A stretch of DNA of 64,000 nucleotides, from assembly GCF_008180865.1 (NCBI RefSeq), contig NZ_VTEX01000005.1:124001-188000 (forward strand), in the 5' to 3' direction. This DNA is from Rossellomorea aquimaris. Its GTDB lineage: Bacteria; Bacillota; Bacilli; Bacillales; Bacillaceae_B. Numbering within the stretch: position 1 is the stretch's first letter; each line of letters opens with the position of its first letter. The position numbers were made by a program, and so were the translations under genes. The notes under the pieces were generated by a model that was given only the letters and a program-made list of their open reading frames with translations, made no database searches and was not told the origin of the DNA. Below are positions 27,025-35,909 of the stretch, piece by piece.

Positions 27025-27696
27025 TTATTTATTCTTTATCGCTTCGGCAAGCTCATATAGAGCATTCTGCTTTTTAATTCGATAGTTCCTGCCTTCTTTT
27101 TGCAAATAGCCCTTATCACAAAACTGTGTCAGCACATGCAGCAGGTGGCGGTAAGAGACTCCTAAATAATCACAAACAATTACGTGCTTTTCCAGGTAAA
27201 CTCCTTTATCGGACGTCTGTAAAATAAAGTCTGCAAGCCTGTTTTCCAACGGAAAAGCAAGGCTTTGTGAATACTTGGCTGCCATCAACGTTGCCTTCAG
27301 ACTCAAGAATTTTGTTAATTCACGTAGGAATTTTGTATCTTCAAGCAGTTTGGTTCGATTCTTGGAAAAAGGCATAGCAAAACAAACTGTTTTTGTGGAT
27401 GCCTGAATTCCTTTTGTATAGTACACATCGTTTAATAATTCCATCTCACCAATATAATCATGCGCATTGATAAAGTTAATCAGCGAAACTTTTCCATTTT
27501 GATGCGTGACGTATATTTTTGCCTTTCCTTCTGTCACATAAAATAAGTAATCAGGTCTCTTCCCTTCTTGAATGATCCATTCATCCCGCTTATATTCCCG
27601 TACTTCAAGATATTCTTCAATTTGAAAAGAAAATCGATGAGCGATTGAGTGCTTTTCTAGATATAACCGCTTTTTCTCACCTTTATATATTTCCAT
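27025..27696 (-). CDS. Crp/Fnr-family regulator (YeiL-like)
   Basis: A 223-residue regulator: a cyclic-nucleotide-binding-like beta-barrel (about 30-130: 'YKRDEWIIQEGKRPDYLFYVTEGKAKIYVTHQNGK', 'DYIGEMELLND'), then a winged helix ('LADFILQTSDKGVYLEKHVIVCDYLGVSYRHLLHVLTQFCDKGYLQKEG'). GAGGTGG precedes the ATG at 27696; a longer frame runs through the promoter and is not credible. No FNR-type cysteine cluster is evident. It is divergent from an MFS gene across two palindromes (27711-27756), so that transporter is its likely target. Confidence 0.85.
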   Translation of the reverse strand: MEIYKGEKKRLYLEKHSIAHRFSFQIEEYLEVREYKRDEWIIQEGKRPDYLFYVTEGKAKIYVTHQNGKVSLINFINAHDYIGEMELLNDVYYTKGIQASTKTVCFAMPFSKNRTKLLEDTKFLRELTKFLSLKATLMAAKYSQSLAFPLENRLADFILQTSDKGVYLEKHVIVCDYLGVSYRHLLHVLTQFCDKGYLQKEGRNYRIKKQNALYELAEAIKNK

Positions 27697-27710
27697 CTTC
27701 CACCTCGAAA

Positions 27711-27756
27711 ATATGAGATATCTCATATTAATCTTCCTTATTCTCATGATATCATG
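27711..27756. promoter_or_regulatory. Twin palindromic operators between Crp/Fnr-type and MFS genes
   Basis: An 18-base perfect palindrome ATATGAGATATCTCATAT (27711-27728) and a 12-base one CATGATATCATG (27745-27756). Both are centred on GATATC, with centres 31 bases apart, about three helical turns. Confidence 0.6.
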
Positions 27757-27777
27757 CGATTGATAAGGAGGATACAA

Positions 27778-28959
27778 ATGAATACACAACGATGGATGAG
27801 CACACATTTTTTTAGTTTTTTTCTGACCTGGGGAATCTTTCTGCCTTATTGGTCAGGGTGGATGATACAAACGAAAGGCATTTCGGTTTCAGAAGCCAGT
27901 TTCATTATGAGTATTGGATTAGTTGCGAGGGGACTTTCCACGCTTTTTGCGTTTCCCTATTTATTAGAGAGGGTCAGTAATAAAGCACTCTTAAACATAG
28001 CCGGAATTGGTACACTGGTCGCAATTCTCTGCTATATCCCGGCTGACTCGTTTCCTGCCTTACTGATCGTAACCGTCATACTGCACATCTTTTACCCGAC
28101 CTTAATGCCGGCTTTAGACAGCGTTGCCGGCGTTCTTGTACAAAGTAAGCAATTGAAGCACTATGGGAAAAGCCGACAGTGGGGATCCATCGGATTTGTC
28201 TCGGTAGGTATACTGTTAACGGTTTTTACAGGAATGTTTGGTGATGACGTAATTTTTTGGGCACTATTGCTGGGAATCAGCTGCTTTGTCGCTCTCAGCT
28301 TAACGAATGCCCCGGAAATTTTATCGAAGAAACCGCAAGTAAATCAATCCATAAAGGTCAATATCTTTGATTTATTCCGGACGAAACATTTCCTGGTTGT
28401 CCTTATGATTGTGGTGCTTCTTCAAGCAGCCCACGCTGCTTATTACAACTATGGATACATTTTTTTAAAGGAGATTCATGCACCGATCTATCTCATCGGT
28501 GTCATCATTAACATTGCCGTCATTGCAGAGATTATCTTTTTTTCGATGGCTGATAAGCGCTTTAATCGATTCTCACCAGGGACCTTATTGGCACTGGCTG
28601 CAGCCGGCTCTTCTCTGCGGTGGATATTGGTGTTTACGTTTCCAAACGTTGTGGTGTTTTGCATTGCACAGACGCTTCATGCATTTTCGTTTGCGATGGG
28701 GCACTATGCTTTTATGAAATACTTAACAACAAACATTCCGCATACACATATCCCAAAGGCTCAAGGCATGTATTCAGCCTTTGCACTCAGCTGGAGCACA
28801 GCGGTGTTTACGATATTCGGAGGGTTCTTATATGAAATTGAGCCAAGATATGCCTTCATCGGAATGCTTGCCTGCAGCCTGCCGGCAATGTTCATTGCTC
28901 TTGGGTATCGGAAATTGGAAGTGGAAAAGAATGTTTTGGTGTCTGCTGAATCGCGTTGA
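27778..28959 (+). CDS. MFS transporter (PPP/HcaT-like)
   Basis: A 393-residue, 12-helix major facilitator. The N-terminal 'FFLTWGIFLPYWSGWMIQTKGISVSEASFIMSIGLVARGLST' and the internal 'YGKSRQWGSIGFVSVG' match the MFS_1-like phenylpropionate permease branch. AAGGAGG lies 6 bases before the ATG at 27778; an ATG 24 bases upstream precedes that site. It is divergent from the YeiL-like regulator, and the pairing suggests regulated uptake or efflux of a small aromatic or nucleoside-like compound, though the substrate is not readable. Confidence 0.83.
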   Translation: MNTQRWMSTHFFSFFLTWGIFLPYWSGWMIQTKGISVSEASFIMSIGLVARGLSTLFAFPYLLERVSNKALLNIAGIGTLVAILCYIPADSFPALLIVTVILHIFYPTLMPALDSVAGVLVQSKQLKHYGKSRQWGSIGFVSVGILLTVFTGMFGDDVIFWALLLGISCFVALSLTNAPEILSKKPQVNQSIKVNIFDLFRTKHFLVVLMIVVLLQAAHAAYYNYGYIFLKEIHAPIYLIGVIINIAVIAEIIFFSMADKRFNRFSPGTLLALAAAGSSLRWILVFTFPNVVVFCIAQTLHAFSFAMGHYAFMKYLTTNIPHTHIPKAQGMYSAFALSWSTAVFTIFGGFLYEIEPRYAFIGMLACSLPAMFIALGYRKLEVEKNVLVSAESR

Positions 28960-28980
28960 TTTATTTAGTATGTTAAAAGA

Positions 28981-29384
28981 AAGATGCTGGGACTAGTTCC
29001 TAATAGCACTTTCTAACACCACTAATGATTTCCGTGCAAGACTTCGCTTTCCGCGGGTAGCCCGTAAGCCTCCTCGTCACTTCATTCCTGCGGGTATGAA
29101 AAGCGGAGGGGCTTTGCTCAGAGGCGGGTGGCATAAGGCGAATCGGCCACGAAGGCGTTTTTTGCCTTCTTGGACAAGTTGACTTATGACATGTGCCTCT
29201 AAGCCCCATAGCTAGACACGTCTTACATAAGCCACTCTTCCCGCAGGAGTCTTCGTCTTGCACTCCAATCAACCGCTGGAAAGAGCTAATATCTAACTGA
29301 CAATAAAAACCCGAATCAATTTGCTAGATAGTTAACAAATTGATTCGGGTTTTCCTTAGGTTAAATTACTTATGTCCCATCTTC
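28981..29384 (+). repeat. Dispersed 0.4-kb element, copy C (diverged)
   Basis: The same orientation as copy A, with degraded ends (GATGCTGGGAC and GTCCCATCTTC) and many substitutions. It keeps the GCAAGAC...GTCTTGC frame and a perfect 18-base terminal stem at 29306-29353 (AAAACCCGAATCAATTTG and complement), whose sequence differs from copies A and B but is fully paired. Confidence 0.8.
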
Positions 29385-29435
29385 ATATTTGCTAGAGGGA
29401 CTCGCTGCGCTGATGCAGCAACCTCACCTCATTTT

Positions 29436-30385
29436 TCACTTCCCGACGATCTCATCCATCACGCGGTTGGTTCTCGCACCCGATTCTCCGGTACTTGGAC
29501 ACCACTCGCCGCCATCAGTTAACTCTTTAACGATCGTCGTTACTAGCGGCGGATGGACATGCTCGGGCCGTTCGAAGCTCCATTGTTGCTGTCCTTCACG
29601 GGTCGTCAAGATAACGGGGTCATCCCCAAATATAGAAAAGCTGATTTTTCCTTCACTTCCGACAATCTCATTCATATCCACATCTTCAAAAGCCGTGCTT
29701 TCCAACCCCATGAACGCTGGATTGAAACTGATATGTACCCGTCACAATATCTTCCGCATCATAATAGCCGGCTTGATTCGAAGAAAAGCCTTTTGCTCCT
29801 TGAATCGGTCCGAGCAGGAAGTCGAGAATATCGAGGGTATGGCTCGCCAAATCAAAGAACAAGCCGCCACCGGCTATTTCAGGCTGAACCTGCCATGGAA
29901 GATGGTCCAAATCCTTTACGTCGTCCCCCGCTTTTTGATACTGAGTCGAGGAGACCAAACGAACGTCGCCAATTGCCTTTTGATCCAGCAATTCTTTAAT
30001 TTTCAAAAAGCGCTCCTGCGCCCGGCGGTAGTAAGCCACAAATAAAGGAACCCCAGCTTCTTTGCAGGCAGCCACCATCTCGCTGCATTCCTCTTTGTTA
30101 CGGGCCATCGGCTTCTCCACATAGACAGGTTTCCCCGCAGCGGCTGCCTTCAGCGTATATTCCTTATGTGAACCGCATCCACCTCAGGATCATCAATCAA
30201 TGCATCCGCATCATCGTACCACTTCGGGACCTGATGTCTTTCCGCATAATCCCTTGCCAGCCCACCCGTTCTCCGCATGACCGCCACAAGTTCCGAGTTT
30301 TCAATTTTTTAAAAGCAGGGCCGCTCTTCTTTTCCGTCACTTCCCCGCAGCCGATGATTCCCCAGCGGATTTTATTGTATTTCAT
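29436..30385 (-). pseudogene. Gfo/Idh/MocA-family oxidoreductase, three or more lesions
   Basis: A NAD(P)-dependent sugar-type dehydrogenase broken at several points. GAGGAGG precedes the ATG at 30385, and the Rossmann start 'IRWGIIGCGEVTEKKSGPAF' is intact. A run of six A near 30310 needs one more A to continue as IENSELVAVMRR. Near 30160 about 20 bases are lost between 'PEVDAV' and 'SHKEYTLKAAAAGKP'. Near 29715 a further frameshift follows 'TGTYQF'. The EKP motif ('YVEKPMARN') and 'GGLFFDLASHTLDILDFLLG' are recognisable. It is clearly non-functional, and the number of lesions argues against simple sequencing error. Confidence 0.88.
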
Positions 30386-30480
30386 GGTGGATTCCTCCTC
30401 ATGAATCTTATTTTTCTGCTTGGCTTGTCTATTTATGATACGGTTCCCCACATCCAATGCTAAACTACATCTTCAACAAT

Positions 30481-30545
30481 CTGGCCTGTTAATCCAATAA
30501 CTCCAATAAAAAAAGCGTTCATCCATACTAGATCAACGCCCCTCT
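30481..30545. repeat. Hairpin cassette repeat (GCGTT...AACGC type)
   Basis: The conserved left flank CTGGCCTGTTAATCCAATAA is followed by AAAAAAAGCG and a stem that closes at CAACGCCCC. Other members of the same type lie near 45106-45172, 50159-50222, 52270-52340 and 60160-60240. Confidence 0.6.
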
Positions 30546-30658
30546 ACTTTAACTACATTCCTTTACAAAACCAGTACAAATAGTTGATGATTTCCTAAAA
30601 TCCATCTAGTGTTATTTCAAATACATTCACAACACCGGTAATCAACATATTGTTGCAC

Positions 30659-31408
30659 TCAACCTAACTGCCGTTTAAATACTTTACTAGCTATGAAATA
30701 AGCGATGACCATAATACCCACGCACCAGGCAAGCGAGATCCAGATATCGTTGCCCACGGTCCCTTCAAATAAGAGGGCACGTATTGAATTAACGATTGAA
30801 GTCACGGGCTGGTTCTCCGCGAACGCCCGGACAATTTTAGGCATGGTTTCAGTGGGGACAAAGGCTGAACTGATGAACGGCAGAAAAATCAGCGGGTACG
30901 AGTATGCTGTGGCTCCTTCCATGGACCGTGCTGTCAATCCAGGTATAACTGCCAGCCATGTCAGCGCTAATGTAAACAGCACGAGTATCCCACCTACTGC
31001 GAGCCAATCCAGGATATCAGCACTGGGACGGAAACCCATCAAGAGTGCGACGAGGATGACCACCACAACAGTAAGCGCATTGGAAACAAGCGATGTCAAT
31101 ACGTGGGCCCACAATACAGACGAGCGCTTGATGGGCATGGTAATGAAGCGCGCCATCAGACCACTTTTCACATCATTAAAGAGCCGCAAAGAAGTGTAAG
31201 CGACGCCGGATGCGATCGTGATCAGCAGGATTCCCGGCAATAGATAATCGACGTAGTTGTCCGTGCCAGTCTCTATAGCGCCGCCAAATACGTAGACAAA
31301 CAGCAGCATCATCATAATCGGCGTGATCGCCACCGTGATAATCGTATCCGGGCTGCGTAAGATATTGCGCATTAAACGTCCCAGTAGTACCCCTGTTTTA
31401 CTTTTCAT
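30659..31408 (-). CDS. ABC-2 type permease (DrrB-like)
   Basis: A 249-residue permease with six membrane helices. It has the DrrB/ABC-2 features 'PDTIITVAITPIMMMLLFVYVFGGAI' near the N-terminus and 'FLPFISSAFVPTETMPKIVRAFAENQPVTSIVNSIRALL' in the second half. Its ATG directly follows the stop of the ATPase gene, so they are co-translated. Together they should form an efflux pump of the daunorubicin/lipid-linked type; the substrate is unknown. The unit belongs to the PadR-controlled module to its right. Confidence 0.87.
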   Translation of the reverse strand: MKSKTGVLLGRLMRNILRSPDTIITVAITPIMMMLLFVYVFGGAIETGTDNYVDYLLPGILLITIASGVAYTSLRLFNDVKSGLMARFITMPIKRSSVLWAHVLTSLVSNALTVVVVILVALLMGFRPSADILDWLAVGGILVLFTLALTWLAVIPGLTARSMEGATAYSYPLIFLPFISSAFVPTETMPKIVRAFAENQPVTSIVNSIRALLFEGTVGNDIWISLAWCVGIMVIAYFIASKVFKRQLG

Positions 31409-32170
31409 TTACATCTCCTCCTTTTTTCCAATGATTGCGAGGAAAATCTCTTCCAATGTCGGCTGCTTCTCGATGTATTCCACTTTCGCTGGCGGGAACA
31501 TCTCCTTGAGTTCCGTAAGGGTACCCGTCGTGATGATTTTACCGCCATGCAGGATGGCAATGCGGTCCGCCAGTTGTTCCGCTTCCTCCAGGTATTGGGT
31601 CGTCAGCAATATGGTCGTGCCACCGCCGGCAAGCTCCTTGACGGTCTCCCAGACTTCAATCCGCGCTTCGGGATCAAGCCCCGTGGTCGGTTCATCTAGA
31701 AATATAACGGCCGGCTTCCCTATCAGGCTCATGGCAATATCAAGACGGCGCTTCATCCCCCCTGAATAATGATCTGCACGTTGGTTGGCTGCATCGGTGA
31801 GACTGAATCTTGTAAGCAGATCATCGGCGACTTGAGAGGGATTTGAAACCCCACGCAACTTGGCAATCATCATCAGATTTTCCCGCCCGGATTGCATGCC
31901 GTCTAAAGCTGCAAACTGACCAGTCAGGCTGATGCTCTGGCGAACATGATCCGGTTGCCGCTGAACATCAAAGCTGCAAATACTCACTTCACCGCAATCC
32001 TGCTTCATCAACGTCGAGAGGATATTGACGATCGTTGTCTTTCCCGCTCCATTAGAGCCCAGCAGTGCGAAAATTTCACCACGGACCACCTCTAAGTCCA
32101 CTCCCTTTAAGACTTCCTTGTCTTTAAAGGATTTTTTCAACCCTTTTATACAAATCGCTGCATCATTCAT
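31409..32170 (-). CDS. ABC transporter ATPase (DrrA-like)
   Basis: A 253-residue nucleotide-binding subunit: Walker A GSNGAGKTT (38-46), Q-loop near 'SLTGQFAALD', signature YSGGMKRR (135-142), Walker B VIFLDEP (155-161) and H-loop substitute 'LLTTQYLEEAE'. The DrrA hallmark 'TTQYLEEAEQLADRIAILHGGKI' is present. AGGAGG precedes the ATG. It pairs with the permease at 30659. Its promoter region carries a near copy of the PadR-gene operator (32226-32250), so the PadR protein probably represses it directly. Confidence 0.9.
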   Translation of the reverse strand: MNDAAICIKGLKKSFKDKEVLKGVDLEVVRGEIFALLGSNGAGKTTIVNILSTLMKQDCGEVSICSFDVQRQPDHVRQSISLTGQFAALDGMQSGRENLMMIAKLRGVSNPSQVADDLLTRFSLTDAANQRADHYSGGMKRRLDIAMSLIGKPAVIFLDEPTTGLDPEARIEVWETVKELAGGGTTILLTTQYLEEAEQLADRIAILHGGKIITTGTLTELKEMFPPAKVEYIEKQPTLEEIFLAIIGKKEEM

Positions 32171-32225
32171 CTTTTTTCCTCCTTATAAAATGCGCTAGTT
32201 TACCTTTCCCTCAGTACTCAGTAAG

Positions 32226-32250
32226 ACTGATATTCTGTAATACTTACTAC
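32226..32250 (-). promoter_or_regulatory. Shared 25-bp operator, DrrAB promoter copy
   Basis: ACTGATATTC-T-GTAATACT-T-ACTAC, identical at 23 of 25 positions to the sequence at 33074-33098 before the PadR gene. It lies 56 bases upstream of the DrrA start. Confidence 0.65.
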
Positions 32251-32266
32251 CGGATTAAAAAAAAAA

Positions 32267-32307
32267 CTGAATAGTGAATGTACTACCACATTCAACCCGC
32301 TATTCAG
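32267..32307 (-). terminator. Strong terminator between DUF1048 and DrrA genes
   Basis: Outer stem CTGAATAG/CTATTCAG and inner TGAATGT/ACATTCA; on the minus strand it is followed by ten T. It separates the PadR-DUF1048 unit from DrrAB, which then needs its own promoter. Confidence 0.88.
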
Positions 32308-32326
32308 TCGGTATTCTCTTTTGCAT

Positions 32327-32671
32327 TCACTTTTTTTCACGGCCAATCGTATTGTTCAACTTAGCGCGATGCTTGTCACTCCAGGTCTCCGAGTCCTTCA
32401 CCAGTTCATCACAGAAAGCAGCTACGTCCTCACCCGTGAGGTCAGTTACTTCCTTGCCTTCCGCTGCACCTTCCTCGAACAGGTCGAGAATGCCATTAAA
32501 GATACGGCTCGTGTCCTTCCAATCGGTGAGACCACCAGCGGTCCACATATATTTTTGGATCGCTTTGTATGCGTTGAGGTACTCACTTGGAAGTGTCTTC
32601 GCACGTGCTTCCATCGCCTTCCATTCCCGCTTGTCAGCCAGATTTCCGATAATCATTTCAATAAACTTCAT
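32327..32671 (-). CDS. DUF1048 family protein
   Basis: A 114-residue soluble helical protein: '[30 protein letters not shown]' and '[29 protein letters not shown]' are the DUF1048 signature. AAGGAGAGG precedes the ATG, and it is immediately adjacent to the PadR stop. DUF1048 proteins commonly sit between PadR regulators and ABC exporters, as here; the function is unknown. Confidence 0.87.
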   Translation of the reverse strand: MKFIEMIIGNLADKREWKAMEARAKTLPSEYLNAYKAIQKYMWTAGGLTDWKDTSRIFNGILDLFEEGAAEGKEVTDLTGEDVAAFCDELVKDSETWSDKHRAKLNNTIGREKK

Positions 32672-32672
32672 C

Positions 32673-33011
32673 TTATCCTCTCCTTTTGATTTCTTTCGTT
32701 TTGAGTTCGTTCATTTTGCTTGAGACGAAATCCCATTTTCCCCAAAAAGTTTCGAGCTTCTCATGACCTGCTGCGTTGAGTGTGTAAAATTTTCTCGGTG
32801 GCCCCACAGTAGAGCGCTTTTTTTCAATGTCCACCAGATTGTTTTTCTCAAGGCGCATGGTAATCGTATAAACTGTGCCTTCAACCACATCCGTGAAGCC
32901 AAGTTCCCTCAGCTGTTGCGTGATTTCATAACCATACGTTTCACCGCGGCTGATGATTTCAAGCACACAACCCTCAAGCACTCCTTTCAGCATTTCAGTA
33001 AAATTCTCCAA
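32673..33011 (-). CDS. PadR-family transcriptional regulator
   Basis: A 112-residue winged-helix repressor with '[51 protein letters not shown]' and the wing '[17 protein letters not shown]'. GGGGGTG lies before a TTG start. Its promoter (TTGACA-18-TACTAT) is followed at once by the 25-base operator at 33074-33098, and the same sequence precedes DrrA. It therefore probably represses itself and the efflux pump until a toxic ligand binds (known for PadR relatives such as LmrR; inference here). Confidence 0.9.
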   Translation of the reverse strand: MENFTEMLKGVLEGCVLEIISRGETYGYEITQQLRELGFTDVVEGTVYTITMRLEKNNLVDIEKKRSTVGPPRKFYTLNAAGHEKLETFWGKWDFVSSKMNELKTKEIKRRG

Positions 33012-33073
33012 ATGTTCACCCCCAATTGTATTTCGTATACTCCCTGTAATTTGTCTCTCAGGTATTTTGTGCT

Positions 33074-33134
33074 ACTGATATTCAGTAATACTGACTACTA
33101 GTATATAGTATCGCAGAATAGCTCAAATTGTCAA
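33074..33134 (-). promoter_or_regulatory. PadR-gene promoter with operator
   Basis: -35 TTGACA (33129-33134), 18-base spacer, -10 TACTAT (33105-33110). Just downstream lies the operator 33074-33098, containing the near-palindrome TACTGA-TAT-TCAGTA. A repressor bound there would cover the transcription start. Confidence 0.65.
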
Positions 33135-33201
33135 TCAAATAATAGCCCATTTTTTAGTAACGACTAAACTTCAGCTCTGATGGTAATTGTGGAGTATTGT
33201 A

Positions 33202-34110
33202 TTAATCGGATTCCGCTTCCCATTCACAAATCATCGTTAAATGATTCTCTTTTAATTCAGCATGAATGCTTCCGTTCATTTTTTCCATTAAGCTTTTCGC
33301 GATCGGTAAACCGAGCCCAGTACCTTTCCCGGTTCTTGTTTGATCAGCCTTATAAAAACGGTCGAACATCTGATGTACGTCAAGCTCACTCATTTTCCCG
33401 ACAGAGTTTGAAATTTTCAGCTGAACGGCTGTATCCATTTCTTTAAGCTGAATGGTCACATTTCCTGTAGAGTATCGAATGGCATTCACTGCAAGATTTT
33501 CGATCACTCTTTTCATGAGAGAGGAGTCGGCCATCATCATAATGTCTTGCTCCGGGATATGGATGTCCGGTTCTATGTCCCTTTTTTTAAACTCCTCATA
33601 AAACCCTAATAGTGACTCAATAATCAAATGGTTAACACTGACCTTCTCCATTTTCAAAGGGTAATCCGCTTGTTCAATAATCGATAGCTCGAAAAAATCT
33701 TCAAGTAACACCTTTAACCTTCCTGCACTATTTTTGATTGTTTCAATGTATTTCTTCTTTTCCTCATGGCTCATTTCATCTGATTCCAGAAATTGAATAT
33801 ATCCTAAAATTGATGTCATGGGTGTTCGAATATCATGAGAAATATGGGATATAGCCTGTCTTAGTTCATTTTCAGTGGAGCGCTTGACTGCTTCAGCCTG
33901 TTTCGTTAAATCAATCTGGTTATTTATTTCCTGTGCTAACTCCTCGAAATCGCGGTCATAATAGCTAATCGTCATTTTTTTCGCTGAATCCTGTTGATGT
34001 AATTGCCGGAGTTGCAAGGTTGCCCTTTTCATTTCCTTTTTCAACAGATAAAAACGGATGAGGACATATGCGAAGGCTGCCAAAACTGCCATCAATAAAT
34101 AGAGTATCAT
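33202..34110 (-). CDS. Sensor histidine kinase
   Basis: A 302-residue kinase with one N-terminal membrane helix (about 3-22), no large sensor domain, a dimerisation domain with His92 (ISHDIRTPMTS), N-box 'ENLAVNAIRYS', and G-boxes 'GKGTGLGLPIAKSLMEKMNG'. GGTGAGG precedes the ATG. It is the last gene of a unit running response regulator, ABC ATPase, ABC permease, kinase. The short extracytoplasmic part suggests sensing within the membrane or through the ABC partner. Confidence 0.9.
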   Translation of the reverse strand: MILYLLMAVLAAFAYVLIRFYLLKKEMKRATLQLRQLHQQDSAKKMTISYYDRDFEELAQEINNQIDLTKQAEAVKRSTENELRQAISHISHDIRTPMTSILGYIQFLESDEMSHEEKKKYIETIKNSAGRLKVLLEDFFELSIIEQADYPLKMEKVSVNHLIIESLLGFYEEFKKRDIEPDIHIPEQDIMMMADSSLMKRVIENLAVNAIRYSTGNVTIQLKEMDTAVQLKISNSVGKMSELDVHQMFDRFYKADQTRTGKGTGLGLPIAKSLMEKMNGSIHAELKENHLTMICEWEAESD

Positions 34111-34131
34111 TTGACCTCACCCACTTTCGTT

Positions 34132-34881
34132 TTACTTAATTTCTTTTCTTTGAAAAATCATGCTTCCTAAAGCACCAAATAACAGAAACGTCAGAATGGG
34201 AACCACTATCATGATTAATACATCCCCACTCTTCAACGTATCCACAATGATAATGTCATAAATCAACTTAAAGATGGAATGATTTAAAATGGTTTCAAAC
34301 AAGGGCACTTTTGCCGCTAACACCTGCAGGGGCCAATCAGCAAATACAAAGAACAGAAGAAGAAACCCTATCGTTTTCCCACTGTCTGTGAATAGGATAG
34401 AAAAGATCGCCATGATGGAAGCGAAGGCTGCCCCGTACAATATAATCAGTCCCAGTGTTTGCAGGTAATATGTCCACTCAGGCATCTCTGCAAATCCAAA
34501 ATAGATGGCGCTGGATCCTGTCATCATAATCGGTAATATTAATGATATGATAATGGCTCCAATTGAAAATACGATAAGCTTTGCAGAGTAGATTCGGAAC
34601 CTGCTATTGCCTGAAGATACGATACTTTTCATCGTACCCATGGAATATTCGCTTGTGATAAAGAAGCCTGCCAAAATACTTGGAATAAGCTTCACTATAC
34701 TCGCATGAGGACCGAGAATGCTCTCCCGATAATAATCCTTTACAGTTGGTAATCCTGAAGCCCCATTATCGAATTCTATTAGTGGAAACAACACTGCAGC
34801 CGCAACTAACATCCAAGTCAGGAATCGAAATGATCGGTCCTTCCTTAATTTATACCACTCCGTTTTTAGTAGATTACCCAT
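34132..34881 (-). CDS. ABC-2 type permease (lantibiotic-immunity/BcrB-like)
   Basis: A 249-residue permease with six membrane helices. 'GNLLKTEWYKLRKDRSFRFLTWMLVAAAVLF' is the usual start, and 'SEYSMGTMKSIVSSGNSRFRIYSAKLIV' is the family's conserved cytoplasmic segment. GGAGGTG precedes the ATG at 34881, which overlaps the ATPase gene by 8 bases. It works with the 34874-35797 ATPase in a peptide-antibiotic immunity or stress-response exporter. Confidence 0.87.
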   Translation of the reverse strand: MGNLLKTEWYKLRKDRSFRFLTWMLVAAAVLFPLIEFDNGASGLPTVKDYYRESILGPHASIVKLIPSILAGFFITSEYSMGTMKSIVSSGNSRFRIYSAKLIVFSIGAIIISLILPIMMTGSSAIYFGFAEMPEWTYYLQTLGLIILYGAAFASIMAIFSILFTDSGKTIGFLLLFFVFADWPLQVLAAKVPLFETILNHSIFKLIYDIIIVDTLKSGDVLIMIVVPILTFLLFGALGSMIFQRKEIK

Positions 34882-35797
34882 GCTGTACACCTCCGATGCG
34901 ATGACTAAAGTACGTTTCCAAATCTTCTCCCATCGGCATAAATTCTTCTATGACCAACCCTTCACTGGTTAAGATTTTGGAAACTTCACCCGGTACGTCA
35001 ACATAGGCAAACAACCTTATGGTTCCATCAGGCATCACTTCAAACTCTTGTGTTGAAAAATGATTTTCTATTACCGTTGCAGCCTTGTTTGGATCATCCA
35101 CTTTAATATGCAGGTACTGCTGACATTTTTCATTCAGTTCTTTCGCAGAAAGTTGTTCTAACAATTCTCCCTCATGAATAATCCCATAGTGAGTGGCCAG
35201 TAAATGCAGCTCACTTAATATATGACTGGAGATTAGTATAGTAATTCCATATTCTCGATTAAGCTTTTTAAGTAATTCCCGTACTTCGACAACTCCCATA
35301 GGGTCCAGTCCATTGATCGGTTCATCCAGAATCAGAAACTCAGGATCCCCTAATAATGCGATACCAAGGCCTAAACGCTGCTTCATTCCTAATGAAAAAT
35401 CCTTTGCTTTCTTTTTTCCTGTATTCTGCAAACCGACTAAATTCAAGGTTTTTTCGATACAGTCTTTTCCCGGTATCCCTTTCAACAGACGGTGAGCTTC
35501 CAAGTTTTCAGGGGCGGTCATTTGCGGATATAGCGCCGGCCCTTCGATGATGGTTCCAATTCTTTTTCTTGCTTCAATAATATTTCGTTCCTGGCTTTCT
35601 CCAAACAATTCAAATGTACCTGTCGTTGGATACGCGAGACCGGTTATTAGGCGAATCAACGTTGATTTCCCGGCACCGTTCTGACCGATAAATCCATAAA
35701 TAGATCCTTTTTTGATCATGACACTCACTTTATGAAGCGCCATTTTATTTTGATATGTTTTTGATAATTGACTGGTTTTTAATACATACTCATTCAT
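34874..35797 (-). CDS. ABC transporter ATPase (BcrA-like)
   Basis: A 307-residue ATPase: Walker A GQNGAGKST (38-46), signature FSLGMKQR, Walker B FLILDEP and 'ILISSHILSELHLLATHYGIIHEGEL'. The C-terminal extension (about 215-307) is typical of BcrA/lantibiotic-immunity ATPases. GGAGGGG precedes the ATG at 35797; the TTG before it is too close to the ribosome site. The promoter region holds three CTTAAG boxes (35881-35909), the probable binding site of the adjacent response regulator. Confidence 0.9.
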   Translation of the reverse strand: MNEYVLKTSQLSKTYQNKMALHKVSVMIKKGSIYGFIGQNGAGKSTLIRLITGLAYPTTGTFELFGESQERNIIEARKRIGTIIEGPALYPQMTAPENLEAHRLLKGIPGKDCIEKTLNLVGLQNTGKKKAKDFSLGMKQRLGLGIALLGDPEFLILDEPINGLDPMGVVEVRELLKKLNREYGITILISSHILSELHLLATHYGIIHEGELLEQLSAKELNEKCQQYLHIKVDDPNKAATVIENHFSTQEFEVMPDGTIRLFAYVDVPGEVSKILTSEGLVIEEFMPMGEDLETYFSHRIGGVQHG

Positions 35798-35853
35798 CAA
35801 AATTCCCCTCCTTTATTCGCTTGTTCAAAGGGCTCCTCTTTGAACACTCTTAA

Positions 35854-35909
35854 AGTATAAGAAGGAAAACGTAAGAAAGTCTTAAGTCATATCTTAAGAA
35901 AACCTTAAG
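35854..35909 (-). promoter_or_regulatory. Response-regulator promoter with three TTAAG boxes (ABC operon)
   Basis: -10 TATACT (35854-35859), then exactly 21 bases, then CTTAAG at 35881, 35893 and 35904 (periods 12 and 11). The boxes occupy the position of a missing -35, as in OmpR-type activated promoters. The same layout occurs at 41372-41426. Confidence 0.7.

Noticed and set aside
27696..27807. Longer N-terminus for the Crp/Fnr-type regulator
   Set aside because: It would read through the palindromic operator region; a good GAGGTGG site supports the start at 27696.
28981..29384. Minus-strand frame of 90 codons inside repeat copy C
   Set aside because: The frame follows the structured repeat, and the same region in copies A and B is not open with conserved residues.
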